A stretch of 64,000 nt of DNA from Pelomonas asaccharophilus_A (lineage in GTDB: Bacteria; Pseudomonadota; Gammaproteobacteria; Burkholderiales; Burkholderiaceae_C), in NCBI RefSeq assembly GCF_031458115.1, contig NZ_JAVDXV010000001.1, positions 1 through 64,000 of the forward strand, written 5' to 3'. Of the stretch, positions 46,011-54,827 are shown piece after piece. Position numbers and translations under genes: made by a program. How positions within the stretch are numbered: position 1 is the stretch's first letter; each line of letters begins with the position of its first letter. A model generated the notes under the pieces. The model did no database searches and was not told where the DNA came from. It saw nothing but the letters and a program-made list of their open reading frames with translations.

Positions 46011-46960
46011 TGGCCGCCATGGACGAGAACGCCACGTTCCGCCACACCACCGTGCTGCTGAACGAGGCGGTGGAGGGCGTGCTGGCGCGGCCGGAAGGCA
46101 TCTATGTGGACGGCACCTTCGGTCGCGGCGGCCACTCGCGCCTGCTGCTGAGCAAGCTGGCGCCTGGGGGGCGGCTCATCGGCATCGACCGCGACCCCGA
46201 GGCTATTGCCGCGGCGGCAGCCATCGCCGATCCGCGCTTCTCCATCGTCCACAGCGGCTTTGCCGACATGGCCGATGCATTGGCGGATCTGGGTGTCCAT
46301 CAGGTGGATGGTGTGCTCCTGGACCTGGGTGTGTCCAGCCCGCAGATCGACAACCCGGAGCGCGGCTTCAGCTTCCGCTTCGACGGGCCGCTGGACATGC
46401 GCATGGACACCACGCGCGGCGAGAGCGCGGCCGATTTCCTTGCGCAGGCGGATGAGCGCGAGATTGCACGGGTGATTCGAGACTATGGCGAAGAACGGTT
46501 TGCTGGCCAGATTGCAAAGGCGCTTGTTGCTCGCCGAGAAGCCGGTGCGCCGCTCACGCGCACCGACGAACTGCGCGAACTCGTGGCTCGCTCGGTCAAG
46601 ACCCGCGAGCCCGGCCAAGACCCGGCCACGCGCACCTTTCAAGCCCTTCGGATTCATGTCAATGGCGAACTGGCCCAGTTGGAGCAGGGGCTGAATGCCG
46701 CGCTGCGGCTGCTGGCGCCCGGCGGCCGGCTGTCGGTGATCAGCTTCCACTCGCTGGAAGACCGCGTCGTCAAGCAGTTCATTGCCAGCCATAGCAAGGC
46801 CGAGGTGGACCGCCGCGCGCCGTTCGCGCCGCCGCCGCCGCTGGCGCTCAAGGCGCTGGGGCGCGTGAAGCCCAGCGAGACCGAGGTGCGCGCCAATCCG
46901 CGCTCGCGTTCGGCCGTGCTGCGCATCGCCGAGCGCACCGACGCGCCGCTGAAAGGCTAG
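46010..46960 (+). CDS. rsmH: 16S rRNA (cytosine-1402-N4)-methyltransferase RsmH
   Basis: This 316-residue methyltransferase (also called MraW) modifies C1402 in the ribosomal decoding centre using S-adenosylmethionine. It has the family N-terminus HTTVLLNEAVEGV, the SAM-binding motif YVDGTFGRGGHSRLLLS, the VDGVLLDLGVSSPQID region and the C-terminal LSVISFHSLEDRVVKQF. It starts at the ATG at 46010, overlapping mraZ, and ends 4 bases before ftsL. Confidence 0.97.
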   Translation: MAAMDENATFRHTTVLLNEAVEGVLARPEGIYVDGTFGRGGHSRLLLSKLAPGGRLIGIDRDPEAIAAAAAIADPRFSIVHSGFADMADALADLGVHQVDGVLLDLGVSSPQIDNPERGFSFRFDGPLDMRMDTTRGESAADFLAQADEREIARVIRDYGEERFAGQIAKALVARREAGAPLTRTDELRELVARSVKTREPGQDPATRTFQALRIHVNGELAQLEQGLNAALRLLAPGGRLSVISFHSLEDRVVKQFIASHSKAEVDRRAPFAPPPPLALKALGRVKPSETEVRANPRSRSAVLRIAERTDAPLKG

Positions 46961-46964
46961 CGGC

Positions 46965-47228
46965 GTGGTCAAGATCAACCTCATTCTCATCCTGGCCGTG
47001 CTGGCCAGCGGACTGGGCCTGGTGCACAACGCCTACGAGTCGCGCCGCCTGTTCACCGAGCGCGAGCGCGCCAAGGCCGAGGGCCACCGGCTGGCCGCCG
47101 ACGCCGAACGCCTGAAGGCCGAGCGCCATGCGCAGGCCACCAACCTGCGCGTGGAGCAGGTGGCGCGCGAGCGCCTGGGCATGCGGCTGATCTCACCGGC
47201 GGTGGTTGCTTCGGGAGTGGCCCCGTGA
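46965..47228 (+). CDS. ftsL: Cell division protein FtsL
   Basis: This 87-residue bitopic membrane protein has one N-terminal helix (INLILILAVLASGLGLVHNAY) and a periplasmic coiled-coil (about residues 28-75). It fits FtsL, which joins FtsB and FtsQ to activate FtsW and FtsI. It starts with GTG at 46965 and overlaps the ftsI start by four bases (GTGA). The identification rests on size, topology and position, since FtsL is poorly conserved. Confidence 0.93.
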   Translation: MVKINLILILAVLASGLGLVHNAYESRRLFTERERAKAEGHRLAADAERLKAERHAQATNLRVEQVARERLGMRLISPAVVASGVAP

Positions 47229-49009
47229 GCAAGCAACCCAAGTCCGGCGCACGCCTGCTCGGCTCGGGCCGCGCGGTCAGCTACTCGACCAGCCCGCTGC
47301 TCGCGTCCAAGACGCCGCCGTGGCGCTCGCGCTTCCTCGTCGCGCTGGTGGGCCTGGCCTTCGCGGGCCTGCTGGGCCGGGCCGTGTACGTGCAGATCCT
47401 GCACACCGACTTCTTCCAGAAACAGGGCGAGGCCCGTTACGCGCACACGCTGGAGCTGCCGGCCAGCCGCGGCCGCATCAACGACCGCAGCGGCCAGGTG
47501 CTGGCCGCCAGCGTGGCCGTGCCGTCGATTTGGGCCATCCCGAAGGAAGTGGACGCCGACGCGGACAAGCGCCGCGAACTGGCCAAGGCGCTGGGCATCA
47601 GCCACAAGGAGCTGCAGGCCAAGCTGAACCCGGAGGCGCGCTTCGTCTGGCTCAAGCGGCTGTCCGACGACGACACGGCCGCCAAGGTCAAGGCGCTGAA
47701 GCTCAAGGGCGTGTTCCAGGACCGCGAGTACCGCCGCAAATACCCCGAGGGCGAGGCCGCTGCGCATGTGGTGGGCTTCACCAATGTCGAGGACAAGGGC
47801 CAGGAGGGTGTGGAGCTGGCGTTCCAGAAGGAGTTGCAGGGCCGCGATGGCTCGCGCTCCGTCGTGCGTGATCGCCTGGGCCGTGTCGTGGAAGACATCG
47901 GCGACATCGTGCCCGCCGCCAACGGCCGCGACGTGGATCTGGCCGTCGACTCCAAGGTGCAGTTCTTCGCCTACCAGCGCATCCGCGACGCGGTGGCTGC
48001 CAACAAGGCCAAGGCGGGCTCGGTGGTGGTGCTGGACGTGCAGACCGGCGAGGTGCTGGCGCTGGCCAACTTCCCGAGCTACGACCCGGGTAACCGCCAG
48101 AACCTGTCCGGCGAGCAGTTGCGCAACCGCGCGCTGACTGATGTGTTCGAGCCCGGTTCGACGATGAAACCGTTCATCGCCGGCCTGGCGATGGAGACCG
48201 GCCGCGTCACGTCGCGCACGCTGGTGGACACCGGCAACGGCCGCTACCCCTTCCAGGGTGCCGTCATCAGCGACACCAAGCCGCACGGGCTGATCTCGGT
48301 GCACGAGGTCATCCAGATGTCCAGCAACATCGGGACGACCAAGCTCGCCATGCAGATGCCGGCGCGCGAGATGCACGAGATGTTCACGGCCATCGGCCTG
48401 GGCCAGCGTCCGCAGATCAGCTTCCCCGGCGCGGTGAGCGGCAAGCTGCGCCCCTACAAGACCTGGCGGCCCATCGAGCAGGCGACGATGAGCTACGGCT
48501 ACGGCCTGTCGGCGTCGCTGTTCCAGCTGGCGCGTGCCTACACGGTGTTCGCGCGCGACGGCGAGATCATCCCGGTCAGCATGCTGCGCCAGCCGCATGA
48601 CCACCCGGTGGCCGGCATCCGCGTGTTCAGCCCCGAGGTCACCCGCGAGCTGCGCAGCATGCTGCAGGACGCTGCCGGCCCCGCCGGCACCGCGCGGCTG
48701 GCCCAGGTGCCCGGCTACAGCATCGGTGGCAAGAGCGGCACGGCCCACAAGCAGGAGGGCCGCGGCTACGTCAACAAGTACCGCTCGTGGTTCGTGGGTC
48801 TCGCGCCGATCAACAAGCCGCGCATCGTCGTCGCCGTCATGGTGGACGAGCCCAGCACCGGCGTCTATTACGGCGGCGCCGTGGCCGGTCCGGTGTTCAG
48901 CCAGGTCACCGCGCAGACGCTGCGCCTGATGGGCGTGGCGCCGGACCTGGACGTGAAGAGCCAGATCGTCGCCAACCAGAAGGCGGTCCCCGTGGAGGAG
49001 AGCTTCTAA
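47225..49009 (+). CDS. ftsI: Peptidoglycan transpeptidase FtsI (penicillin-binding protein 3)
   Basis: This 594-residue class B penicillin-binding protein has an N-terminal membrane helix (about residues 38-58), a pedestal domain and a transpeptidase domain with the active-site Ser312 in GSTMK (Ser-x-x-Lys315), Ser366-Ser-Asn368 and Lys503-Ser-Gly-Thr. It cross-links septal peptidoglycan with FtsW as the glycosyltransferase partner. It starts with GTG at 47225, overlapping ftsL. The murE start follows its stop without a gap. Confidence 0.97.
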   Translation: MSKQPKSGARLLGSGRAVSYSTSPLLASKTPPWRSRFLVALVGLAFAGLLGRAVYVQILHTDFFQKQGEARYAHTLELPASRGRINDRSGQVLAASVAVPSIWAIPKEVDADADKRRELAKALGISHKELQAKLNPEARFVWLKRLSDDDTAAKVKALKLKGVFQDREYRRKYPEGEAAAHVVGFTNVEDKGQEGVELAFQKELQGRDGSRSVVRDRLGRVVEDIGDIVPAANGRDVDLAVDSKVQFFAYQRIRDAVAANKAKAGSVVVLDVQTGEVLALANFPSYDPGNRQNLSGEQLRNRALTDVFEPGSTMKPFIAGLAMETGRVTSRTLVDTGNGRYPFQGAVISDTKPHGLISVHEVIQMSSNIGTTKLAMQMPAREMHEMFTAIGLGQRPQISFPGAVSGKLRPYKTWRPIEQATMSYGYGLSASLFQLARAYTVFARDGEIIPVSMLRQPHDHPVAGIRVFSPEVTRELRSMLQDAAGPAGTARLAQVPGYSIGGKSGTAHKQEGRGYVNKYRSWFVGLAPINKPRIVVAVMVDEPSTGVYYGGAVAGPVFSQVTAQTLRLMGVAPDLDVKSQIVANQKAVPVEESF

Positions 49010-50476
49010 ATGCTGACCCGCCTGAAGTCTCCCGAAGCCGCCGCGCGCTGGCTCACCGAATGGTGCACCGGCACGCTGCGCACCGACAGCCGCCAGGTCA
49101 TGCCCGGCGACGCCTTCATCGCCTGGCCCGGCTACGCACGCGACGGCCGCGAGTACGTCGCCGCGGCGCTGGCGGCGGGCGCGGCCACCTGTCTGGTGGA
49201 AGACGCCGACGTGGACCGCTTCGGCTTCACCGACGCGCGCGTGGCCTCGCTGCCCGGCCTGAAGGCCCGCACCGGCGAGATCGCCGCGACCTTCTTCGGC
49301 AACCCCACCGACAAGCTGGATGTCATCGCCGTCACCGGCACCAACGGCAAGACCTCGTCGGCCTGGTGGATCGCGCAGGCCTCGGCCGTGCTGAACAAGC
49401 GCTGCGGCGTGGTCGGCACGCTGGGCATCGGCGAGCCGCCCAAGCTGGACTACAACGGCCTGACGACGCCCGACCCCGTGCTGCTGCAGGCCGCGTTCGC
49501 GCGCATGCAGCAGGATGACTTCGCGGCCTGCGCCATCGAGGCCAGCAGCATCGGCATCGTCGAGAAGCGCCTGGCCGGCACGGCCGTGCGCGTGGCCGTG
49601 TTCACCAACTTCACGCAGGACCACCTGGACTACCACGGCGACATGGACGCCTACTGGGTGGCCAAGCGCGCGCTGTTCGGTTTCCCGGGCCTGCGCGCGG
49701 CCGTCGTCAACCTGGACGACGCCAAGGGCGCCGGCCTGGCGGCCGAACTGTCGGCGCTGGATGTGTGGACCACCGGCGTGCAGCGTCAGGACGCGCGGCT
49801 GACCGCGCGCGGCCTGCACTACACCGGCGAGGGCCTGGCCTTCACGCTGCACGAGGGCGCCGACGCCGTGCCGCTGCAGACCGGCCTCATCGGCGACTAC
49901 AACGCCGCCAACCTGCTGGGCGTGGCCGGCGCGCTGCGCGCGCAAGGCCATTCGCTGGCCGACGTGGCCCGAGCGCTGGCGCGCGTGACGCCGGTGCCGG
50001 GGCGCATGCAGCGCGTGGGCAATGGCCGCGAGCTGCCGCAGGTGGTGGTGGACTACGCACACACGCCCGACGCGCTGGACAAGGCGCTGTCGGCGCTGCA
50101 GGGGCTGGCGACCGCGCGCGGCGGCGAACTGGTCTGCGTGTTTGGCTGCGGCGGCGATCGCGACCGTGGCAAGCGTCCGCAGATGGGCGCCATCGCCGCG
50201 CGGCTGGCTGGCCGCGTGGTCGTCACCACCGACAACCCGCGCACCGAGGCTGCGGCGCAGATCCTGGCCGACATCACGGCCGCGGCGCCGGCGGCCACCG
50301 TCATCGAGGCCCGCGAGGAGGCGATACGCGGGGCCATCGCCGAGGCCGGTGCGCGCGACATCGTGCTGATCGCCGGCAAGGGCCATGAGGACTACCAGGA
50401 AGTGATGGGCGTGCGCCGGCCGTTCTCCGACGTGGCCGAGGCGCGCACCGCGCTGCTGGAAAGGGCCGGGCTGTGA
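49010..50476 (+). CDS. murE: UDP-MurNAc-tripeptide synthetase MurE
   Basis: This 488-residue ligase adds the third stem residue to UDP-MurNAc-L-Ala-D-Glu. It has the ATP motif GTNGKTSS (about residue 111) and the DNPR motif (VVTTDNPRTE, about residue 406) that marks meso-diaminopimelate specificity. It is followed by murF with a GTGA overlap and preceded directly by ftsI. Confidence 0.97.
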   Translation: MLTRLKSPEAAARWLTEWCTGTLRTDSRQVMPGDAFIAWPGYARDGREYVAAALAAGAATCLVEDADVDRFGFTDARVASLPGLKARTGEIAATFFGNPTDKLDVIAVTGTNGKTSSAWWIAQASAVLNKRCGVVGTLGIGEPPKLDYNGLTTPDPVLLQAAFARMQQDDFAACAIEASSIGIVEKRLAGTAVRVAVFTNFTQDHLDYHGDMDAYWVAKRALFGFPGLRAAVVNLDDAKGAGLAAELSALDVWTTGVQRQDARLTARGLHYTGEGLAFTLHEGADAVPLQTGLIGDYNAANLLGVAGALRAQGHSLADVARALARVTPVPGRMQRVGNGRELPQVVVDYAHTPDALDKALSALQGLATARGGELVCVFGCGGDRDRGKRPQMGAIAARLAGRVVVTTDNPRTEAAAQILADITAAAPAATVIEAREEAIRGAIAEAGARDIVLIAGKGHEDYQEVMGVRRPFSDVAEARTALLERAGL

Positions 50477-51852
50477 ACTTCATGACCCTGGCCGAAGCCC
50501 AGGCGCTGCTGCCCGGCTCCACGCTGGTGGGCGACGGCGCAACCGCCTTCGCCCGCGTGCACAGCGACACCCGCACGCTGCAGCAGGGTGACCTGTTCGT
50601 CGCGCTGCGCGGCGAGCGCTTCGATGCCAACGACTTCATTGCCCAGGCCGCCCAGGCAGGCGCCGTCGCGGCGCTTGCCGAGCGTAACCTCGGCGCGCTG
50701 CCGGGCCTGCTGGTGCCCGACGCCAAGGCCGCGCTGGGCCAACTGGCCGCCGCGTGGCGCCGCCAGCAGCAGCTGCCGGTCATCGCCGTCACCGGCTCCA
50801 ACGGCAAGACGACGACGACGCAGATGATCGCCAGCATCCTGCGCGCCTGGGCGGGTGACGATGCGCTGGCCACGCAGGGCAACTACAACAACGACATCGG
50901 CGTGCCGCTGACGCTGATGCGGCTGCGCCATGACGATGAGTTGAGCCACCGCGCCGCCGTCATCGAGCTGGGCATGAACCACCCCGGCGAGATCGCGCCG
51001 CTGGCCGCGATGACGGCGCCCACGGTGGCGCTGGTCAACAACGCGCAGCGCGAGCACCTGGAGTTCATGGCCACCGTCGAGGCCGTCGCACGCGAGAACG
51101 GCGCCGTGCTGCAAGCGCTGTCGCCCAGCGGCTGCGCGGTGTTTCCGGCCGACGATGCCTGCGCGCCGGTGTGGTTCCAGATGGCCGGCACGCGCCCGCA
51201 TTTGACCTTCGCGCTGCACGGCGAGGCCGACGTGACCGGCGAGGCGCAATGGCAGGGCTCGCACTGGGCGCTGGAGCTGCACACGCCGGCCGGCACGGTG
51301 CCGGTCGCGCTGCAGATGGCGGGCGAGCACAACGTGCGCAACGCGCTGGCCGCCGCCGCGTCGGCGCTGGGCGCGGGGGCGCCGCTGTCGGCCATCCAGC
51401 GCGGGCTGGAGGACTTCCGCGCCGTCAAGGGCCGCAGCGAGTTGAAGCGCGATGCGCGCGGCCGCCCGCTCATCGACGACAGCTACAACGCCAACCCCGA
51501 CAGCGTGCGCGCCGCCATCGCGATGCTGGCCGCGCTGCCCGGCGCCGGCTGGCTCATCCTCGGCGACATGGGCGAGGTGGGCGACCAGGGCCCGGCCTTC
51601 CACCGCGAGGTGGGCGCCTACGCAGCCGAGCTGGGCATCGCCCATCTGTGGACGGCCGGCAGTGCCGCCCGCGACGCGGCGGCGGCCTACGGCCCGAACG
51701 CCCGCGCCTTCGACGCCACGGCCGCGCTGATCGCGGCCCTCAACGAACAACCCGACGCAGCCCAGACCCTGGTCAAGGGCTCGCGCTTCATGAAGATGGA
51801 ACAAGTGGTCGCCGCTCTCCAGAACAACGCCGGAGGCCCGCATGCTGCTTAG
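50473..51852 (+). CDS. murF: UDP-MurNAc-tripeptide--D-Ala-D-Ala ligase MurF
   Basis: This 459-residue ligase attaches D-alanyl-D-alanine to complete the stem peptide. It has the ATP motif GSNGKTTT (about residue 109), the metal and substrate region VIELGMNHPGEI, and DDSYNANPDS in the C-terminal half. The GTG at 50473 overlaps the murE stop and is well spaced from a GGAAAGGG sequence; the ATG at 50482 (MTLAEAQALL) is an alternative start. It overlaps mraY by 11 bases. Confidence 0.96.
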   Translation: MNFMTLAEAQALLPGSTLVGDGATAFARVHSDTRTLQQGDLFVALRGERFDANDFIAQAAQAGAVAALAERNLGALPGLLVPDAKAALGQLAAAWRRQQQLPVIAVTGSNGKTTTTQMIASILRAWAGDDALATQGNYNNDIGVPLTLMRLRHDDELSHRAAVIELGMNHPGEIAPLAAMTAPTVALVNNAQREHLEFMATVEAVARENGAVLQALSPSGCAVFPADDACAPVWFQMAGTRPHLTFALHGEADVTGEAQWQGSHWALELHTPAGTVPVALQMAGEHNVRNALAAAASALGAGAPLSAIQRGLEDFRAVKGRSELKRDARGRPLIDDSYNANPDSVRAAIAMLAALPGAGWLILGDMGEVGDQGPAFHREVGAYAAELGIAHLWTAGSAARDAAAAYGPNARAFDATAALIAALNEQPDAAQTLVKGSRFMKMEQVVAALQNNAGGPHAA

Positions 51853-53020
51853 CCTCGCCCAATGGCTGCAGGGCCTGTACCCCGACCTGGGGTTTCTGCG
51901 CATCTTCCAGTACATCACTTTCCGCGCGGTGATGGCCGCGATGACGGCGTTGCTGATCGGCCTGGCCTTCGGCCCCTGGGTCATCCGCAGCCTGACGGCG
52001 ATGAAGATCGGCCAGCCCGTGCGCAGCTACGGCGTGCAGGCTCACCTGGCCAAGACCGGCACGCCCACGATGGGCGGCGTGCTCATCCTGATCGGCATCG
52101 GCGTTTCGACACTGCTGTGGTTCGACTGGAGCAACCGCTTCGTCTGGGTGGTGATGATCGTCACGATGGGCTTCGGCGCCGTGGGCTGGGTGGACGACTG
52201 GCGCAAGGTGGTCGACAAGAACCCCGAAGGCATGCGCAGCCGCGAGAAGTTCTTCTGGCAAAGCCTGATCGGCCTGTTCGCGGCGCTGTACCTCGCGTTC
52301 AGCGTATCGGAGACGAGCTTCCTGGGCGTCGTGCAGCTGTTCTTCCGCTGGGTGAGCAGCGGCTTCTCGACCGAGCTGCCGCCCAAGGCCGACCTGCTGA
52401 TCCCGTTCTTCAAGACCATCTCCATGCCGCTGGGCGTGTGGGGCTTCGTGGCGCTGGCCTATTTCGTCATCGTCGGCACCAGCAACGCGGTGAACTTCAC
52501 CGACGGCCTGGACGGCCTGGCCATCATGCCGGTCGTGATGGTCGGTTCGGCGCTGGGCCTGTTCGCCTACCTGACCGGCTCGTCGGTGTTCTCCAAATAC
52601 CTGCTGCTGCCCTACATCCCGGGTGCCGGCGAGCTGCTGATCTTCTGCGCCGCGATGGCCGGCGCAGGCCTGGCCTTCCTGTGGTTCAACGCGCACCCGG
52701 CCCAGGTGTTCATGGGCGACGTGGGTGCGCTGGCGCTGGGCGGCGGCCTGGGCACGCTGGCCGTCATCACGCGCCAGGAGATCGTGCTGGGCATCATGGG
52801 CGGCATCTTCGTCGCCGAAGTGCTGAGCGTGATGATCCAGGTCAGCTGGTTCAAGTTCACGAAGGCGAAGTTCGGCGAAGGCCGCCGCATCTTCCGCATG
52901 GCGCCGCTGCACCACCACTTCGAGAAGGGTGGCTGGAAGGAGACGCAGGTCGTCATCCGCTTCTGGATCATCACGATGCTGCTGTGCCTCGTCGGCCTGG
53001 CCAGCCTGAAGCTGCGATGA
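51842..53020 (+). CDS. mraY: Phospho-MurNAc-pentapeptide translocase MraY
   Basis: This 392-residue inner-membrane enzyme has ten predicted helices and makes lipid I from UDP-MurNAc-pentapeptide and undecaprenyl phosphate. It shows the family motifs KTGTPTMGG (about residue 67), the NFTDGLDGLAI loop with its catalytic aspartates, and NAHPAQVFMGDVGALALGG. It overlaps the end of murF. Its stop is followed at once by a hairpin-rich repeat, the first real break in the operon's chain of coupled genes. Confidence 0.97.
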   Translation: MLLSLAQWLQGLYPDLGFLRIFQYITFRAVMAAMTALLIGLAFGPWVIRSLTAMKIGQPVRSYGVQAHLAKTGTPTMGGVLILIGIGVSTLLWFDWSNRFVWVVMIVTMGFGAVGWVDDWRKVVDKNPEGMRSREKFFWQSLIGLFAALYLAFSVSETSFLGVVQLFFRWVSSGFSTELPPKADLLIPFFKTISMPLGVWGFVALAYFVIVGTSNAVNFTDGLDGLAIMPVVMVGSALGLFAYLTGSSVFSKYLLLPYIPGAGELLIFCAAMAGAGLAFLWFNAHPAQVFMGDVGALALGGGLGTLAVITRQEIVLGIMGGIFVAEVLSVMIQVSWFKFTKAKFGEGRRIFRMAPLHHHFEKGGWKETQVVIRFWIITMLLCLVGLASLKLR

Positions 53021-53132
53021 CGGCCCACCCCCGATGCGCTTCGCGCCTCCCCCTCAAGGGGGCGCCCCGAGTGGCCTGGCAAAGCCAGTTCCACCGGGGC
53101 CGCTTGGCCGTGCACTCTTTCGCGAGGCTTGA
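53021..53132 (+). repeat. Hairpin-rich element between mraY and murD
   Basis: The 112 bases right after the mraY TGA hold three small palindromes: GCGC-TTC-GCGC, CCCCCT-CA-AGGGGG and CTGGC-AAA-GCCAG. The sequence differs from the repeats at 7102, 8612 and 40437 but follows the same plan, in abutting a stop codon. It separates the murD start from the rest of the cluster. Confidence 0.55.
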
Positions 53133-53135
53133 TTG

Positions 53136-54827
53136 ATGCAGGTCGACCTGTCGTCGTTTGCCGGACAGCGCGTGCTTGTGCTGGGCCTCGGGGACTCCGG
53201 TCTCGCGATGGCCCGCTGGTGCGCGCGTTTTGGCGCGCAGGTCACGGTGTGGGATTCGCGCGAGCAGCCTCCGCAACTCGGTGCGCTGGGTGACGCGGCC
53301 GCCTTCATCACGGGCGAACTGACGGCCGAGGTGGTCGCGGGCTTCAACGCCGTGCTGAAGAGCCCGGGCCTGTCGCCGCTGGATGCGCGGCTCCAGGCGG
53401 TCTACGAGCACGGCCCCGCCGTGCGCGGCGAGCTGGACCTGTTCGCCGACGCGCTGGCCGCGTTGAAGACGCAGCACGGCTACGCCCCTGCGGTGCTGGC
53501 CATCACCGGCACCAACGGCAAGACGACGACGACCTGCATGACCGGCCTGCTGGTCGAGCGCGCGGCCAAGCGCGTGGCCATCGCCGGCAACATCGGCCCC
53601 ACGCTGCTGGACACGCTGACAGAGGCGCTGGCCAAGGAGCCCGATCCGGCGCCACTGTTGACGCCGGAAGAGGTCGTCGCGGCCGAGATCGAGGACGAGA
53701 CCGTCGAGGAAGAAGTGCCGGCGGAAGAGGCGGCCGCTGCCGTGCTGCCCGACGAAGAGACGCCGCTGCCCATAGACCCGCCGCCGCCGCGCGGGCCCGT
53801 GTTCGAGACGCTGCCCGAGGTCTGGGTGCTGGAGCTGTCCAGCTTCCAGCTCGACGGCGTGACGAGCTTCGAGCCGACCGCCGGCGCCATCCTGAACCTG
53901 ACGCAGGACCACCTGGACTGGCACGGCGACATGGCCGGCTATGGCCGGGCCAAGGCGCGCATCTTCGGCCGCGAGTCCGTCATCGTCGCCAATCGCGACG
54001 ACGCCGAGGTCGAAGGCCTGGTGCCGCAGCCGGTGTTCGTGAAGGGCACGCGCGGCAAGCCCGGCCGCACGGTGTCGCGCCGCGTCGTGCGTTTCGGCCT
54101 GAACCCGCCGACCGCGCCGGGCGACTTCGGCCTGACGGAAGAGGGCGGCCTGGCCTGGCTGGTGCGCGCCCGCGAGCTGGACCCGACGATCAAGAAGCGC
54201 AAGGGCGACGAAGACGAGCCACTGGTCATCCAGCGCCTGATGCCCGCCGATGCCTTGCGCGTGCGCGGCCGCCACAACGCGGCGAACGCGCTGGCCGCGC
54301 TGGCGCTGGCGACGGCCGCTGGCTGCGAGCTGGCGCCCATGCTGCACGGCCTGCGCGAGTACCGCGGCGAGCCGCATCGCGTGGAGCCGGTGGGCAGCAT
54401 TGATGGCGTCGAGTTCTTCGATGACAGCAAGGGCACCAACGTCGGCGCGACGGTGGCTGCCATCTCCGGCCTGGGCGCCGACCGCGCACCGGCCAAGCTG
54501 GTGCTGATCCTCGGCGGTGATGGCAAGGGCCAGGACTTCGCGCCGCTGGCCGACGGCGTTCAACGCCATGCGCGCGCGGTCGCGCTGATCGGCCGGGACG
54601 GTCCGCAGATTGAAGCCGCGCTGGCTGGCACCGGCGTGCCCATGCAGCGCCACGACACGCTGGAAGCCGCCACCGCCTGGTGTCTCGAACAAGCCCAGGC
54701 GGGCGACAGCGTGTTGTTGTCGCCCGCCTGCGCGAGCCTGGACATGTTCAAGAACTACGCGCATCGCGCCGAGGTCTTCGTGGCCACCGTGCAGCAGCTG
54801 GCCGACGATCGCGGGGTGGCCTTGTGA
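53136..54827 (+). CDS. murD: UDP-MurNAc-L-Ala--D-Glu ligase MurD with a long acidic insertion
   Basis: This 563-residue ligase adds D-glutamate to UDP-MurNAc-L-Ala. Recognisable parts are VLVLGLGDSGLAMARW, the ATP motif GTNGKTTT (about residue 127), VWVLELSSFQLD, LNLTQDHLDWHG and DDSKGTNVGAT. MurD is usually about 440-500 residues. Here about 58 residues (about 167-224), rich in Glu, Asp, Ala and Pro, are inserted between the ATP-binding region and LPEVWVLELSSF. The frame is open and codon use looks native. I chose the ATG at 53136, after the hairpin element. Confidence 0.94.
   Translation: MQVDLSSFAGQRVLVLGLGDSGLAMARWCARFGAQVTVWDSREQPPQLGALGDAAAFITGELTAEVVAGFNAVLKSPGLSPLDARLQAVYEHGPAVRGELDLFADALAALKTQHGYAPAVLAITGTNGKTTTTCMTGLLVERAAKRVAIAGNIGPTLLDTLTEALAKEPDPAPLLTPEEVVAAEIEDETVEEEVPAEEAAAAVLPDEETPLPIDPPPPRGPVFETLPEVWVLELSSFQLDGVTSFEPTAGAILNLTQDHLDWHGDMAGYGRAKARIFGRESVIVANRDDAEVEGLVPQPVFVKGTRGKPGRTVSRRVVRFGLNPPTAPGDFGLTEEGGLAWLVRARELDPTIKKRKGDEDEPLVIQRLMPADALRVRGRHNAANALAALALATAAGCELAPMLHGLREYRGEPHRVEPVGSIDGVEFFDDSKGTNVGATVAAISGLGADRAPAKLVLILGGDGKGQDFAPLADGVQRHARAVALIGRDGPQIEAALAGTGVPMQRHDTLEAATAWCLEQAQAGDSVLLSPACASLDMFKNYAHRAEVFVATVQQLADDRGVAL

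Noticed and set aside
47033..50386. A 1117-codon open frame antisense to ftsL, ftsI and murE
   Set aside because: It is a shadow caused by high GC at third positions: low-complexity, rich in His, Arg, Gly, Ala and Gln, without domains, and opposite well-defined dcw genes.
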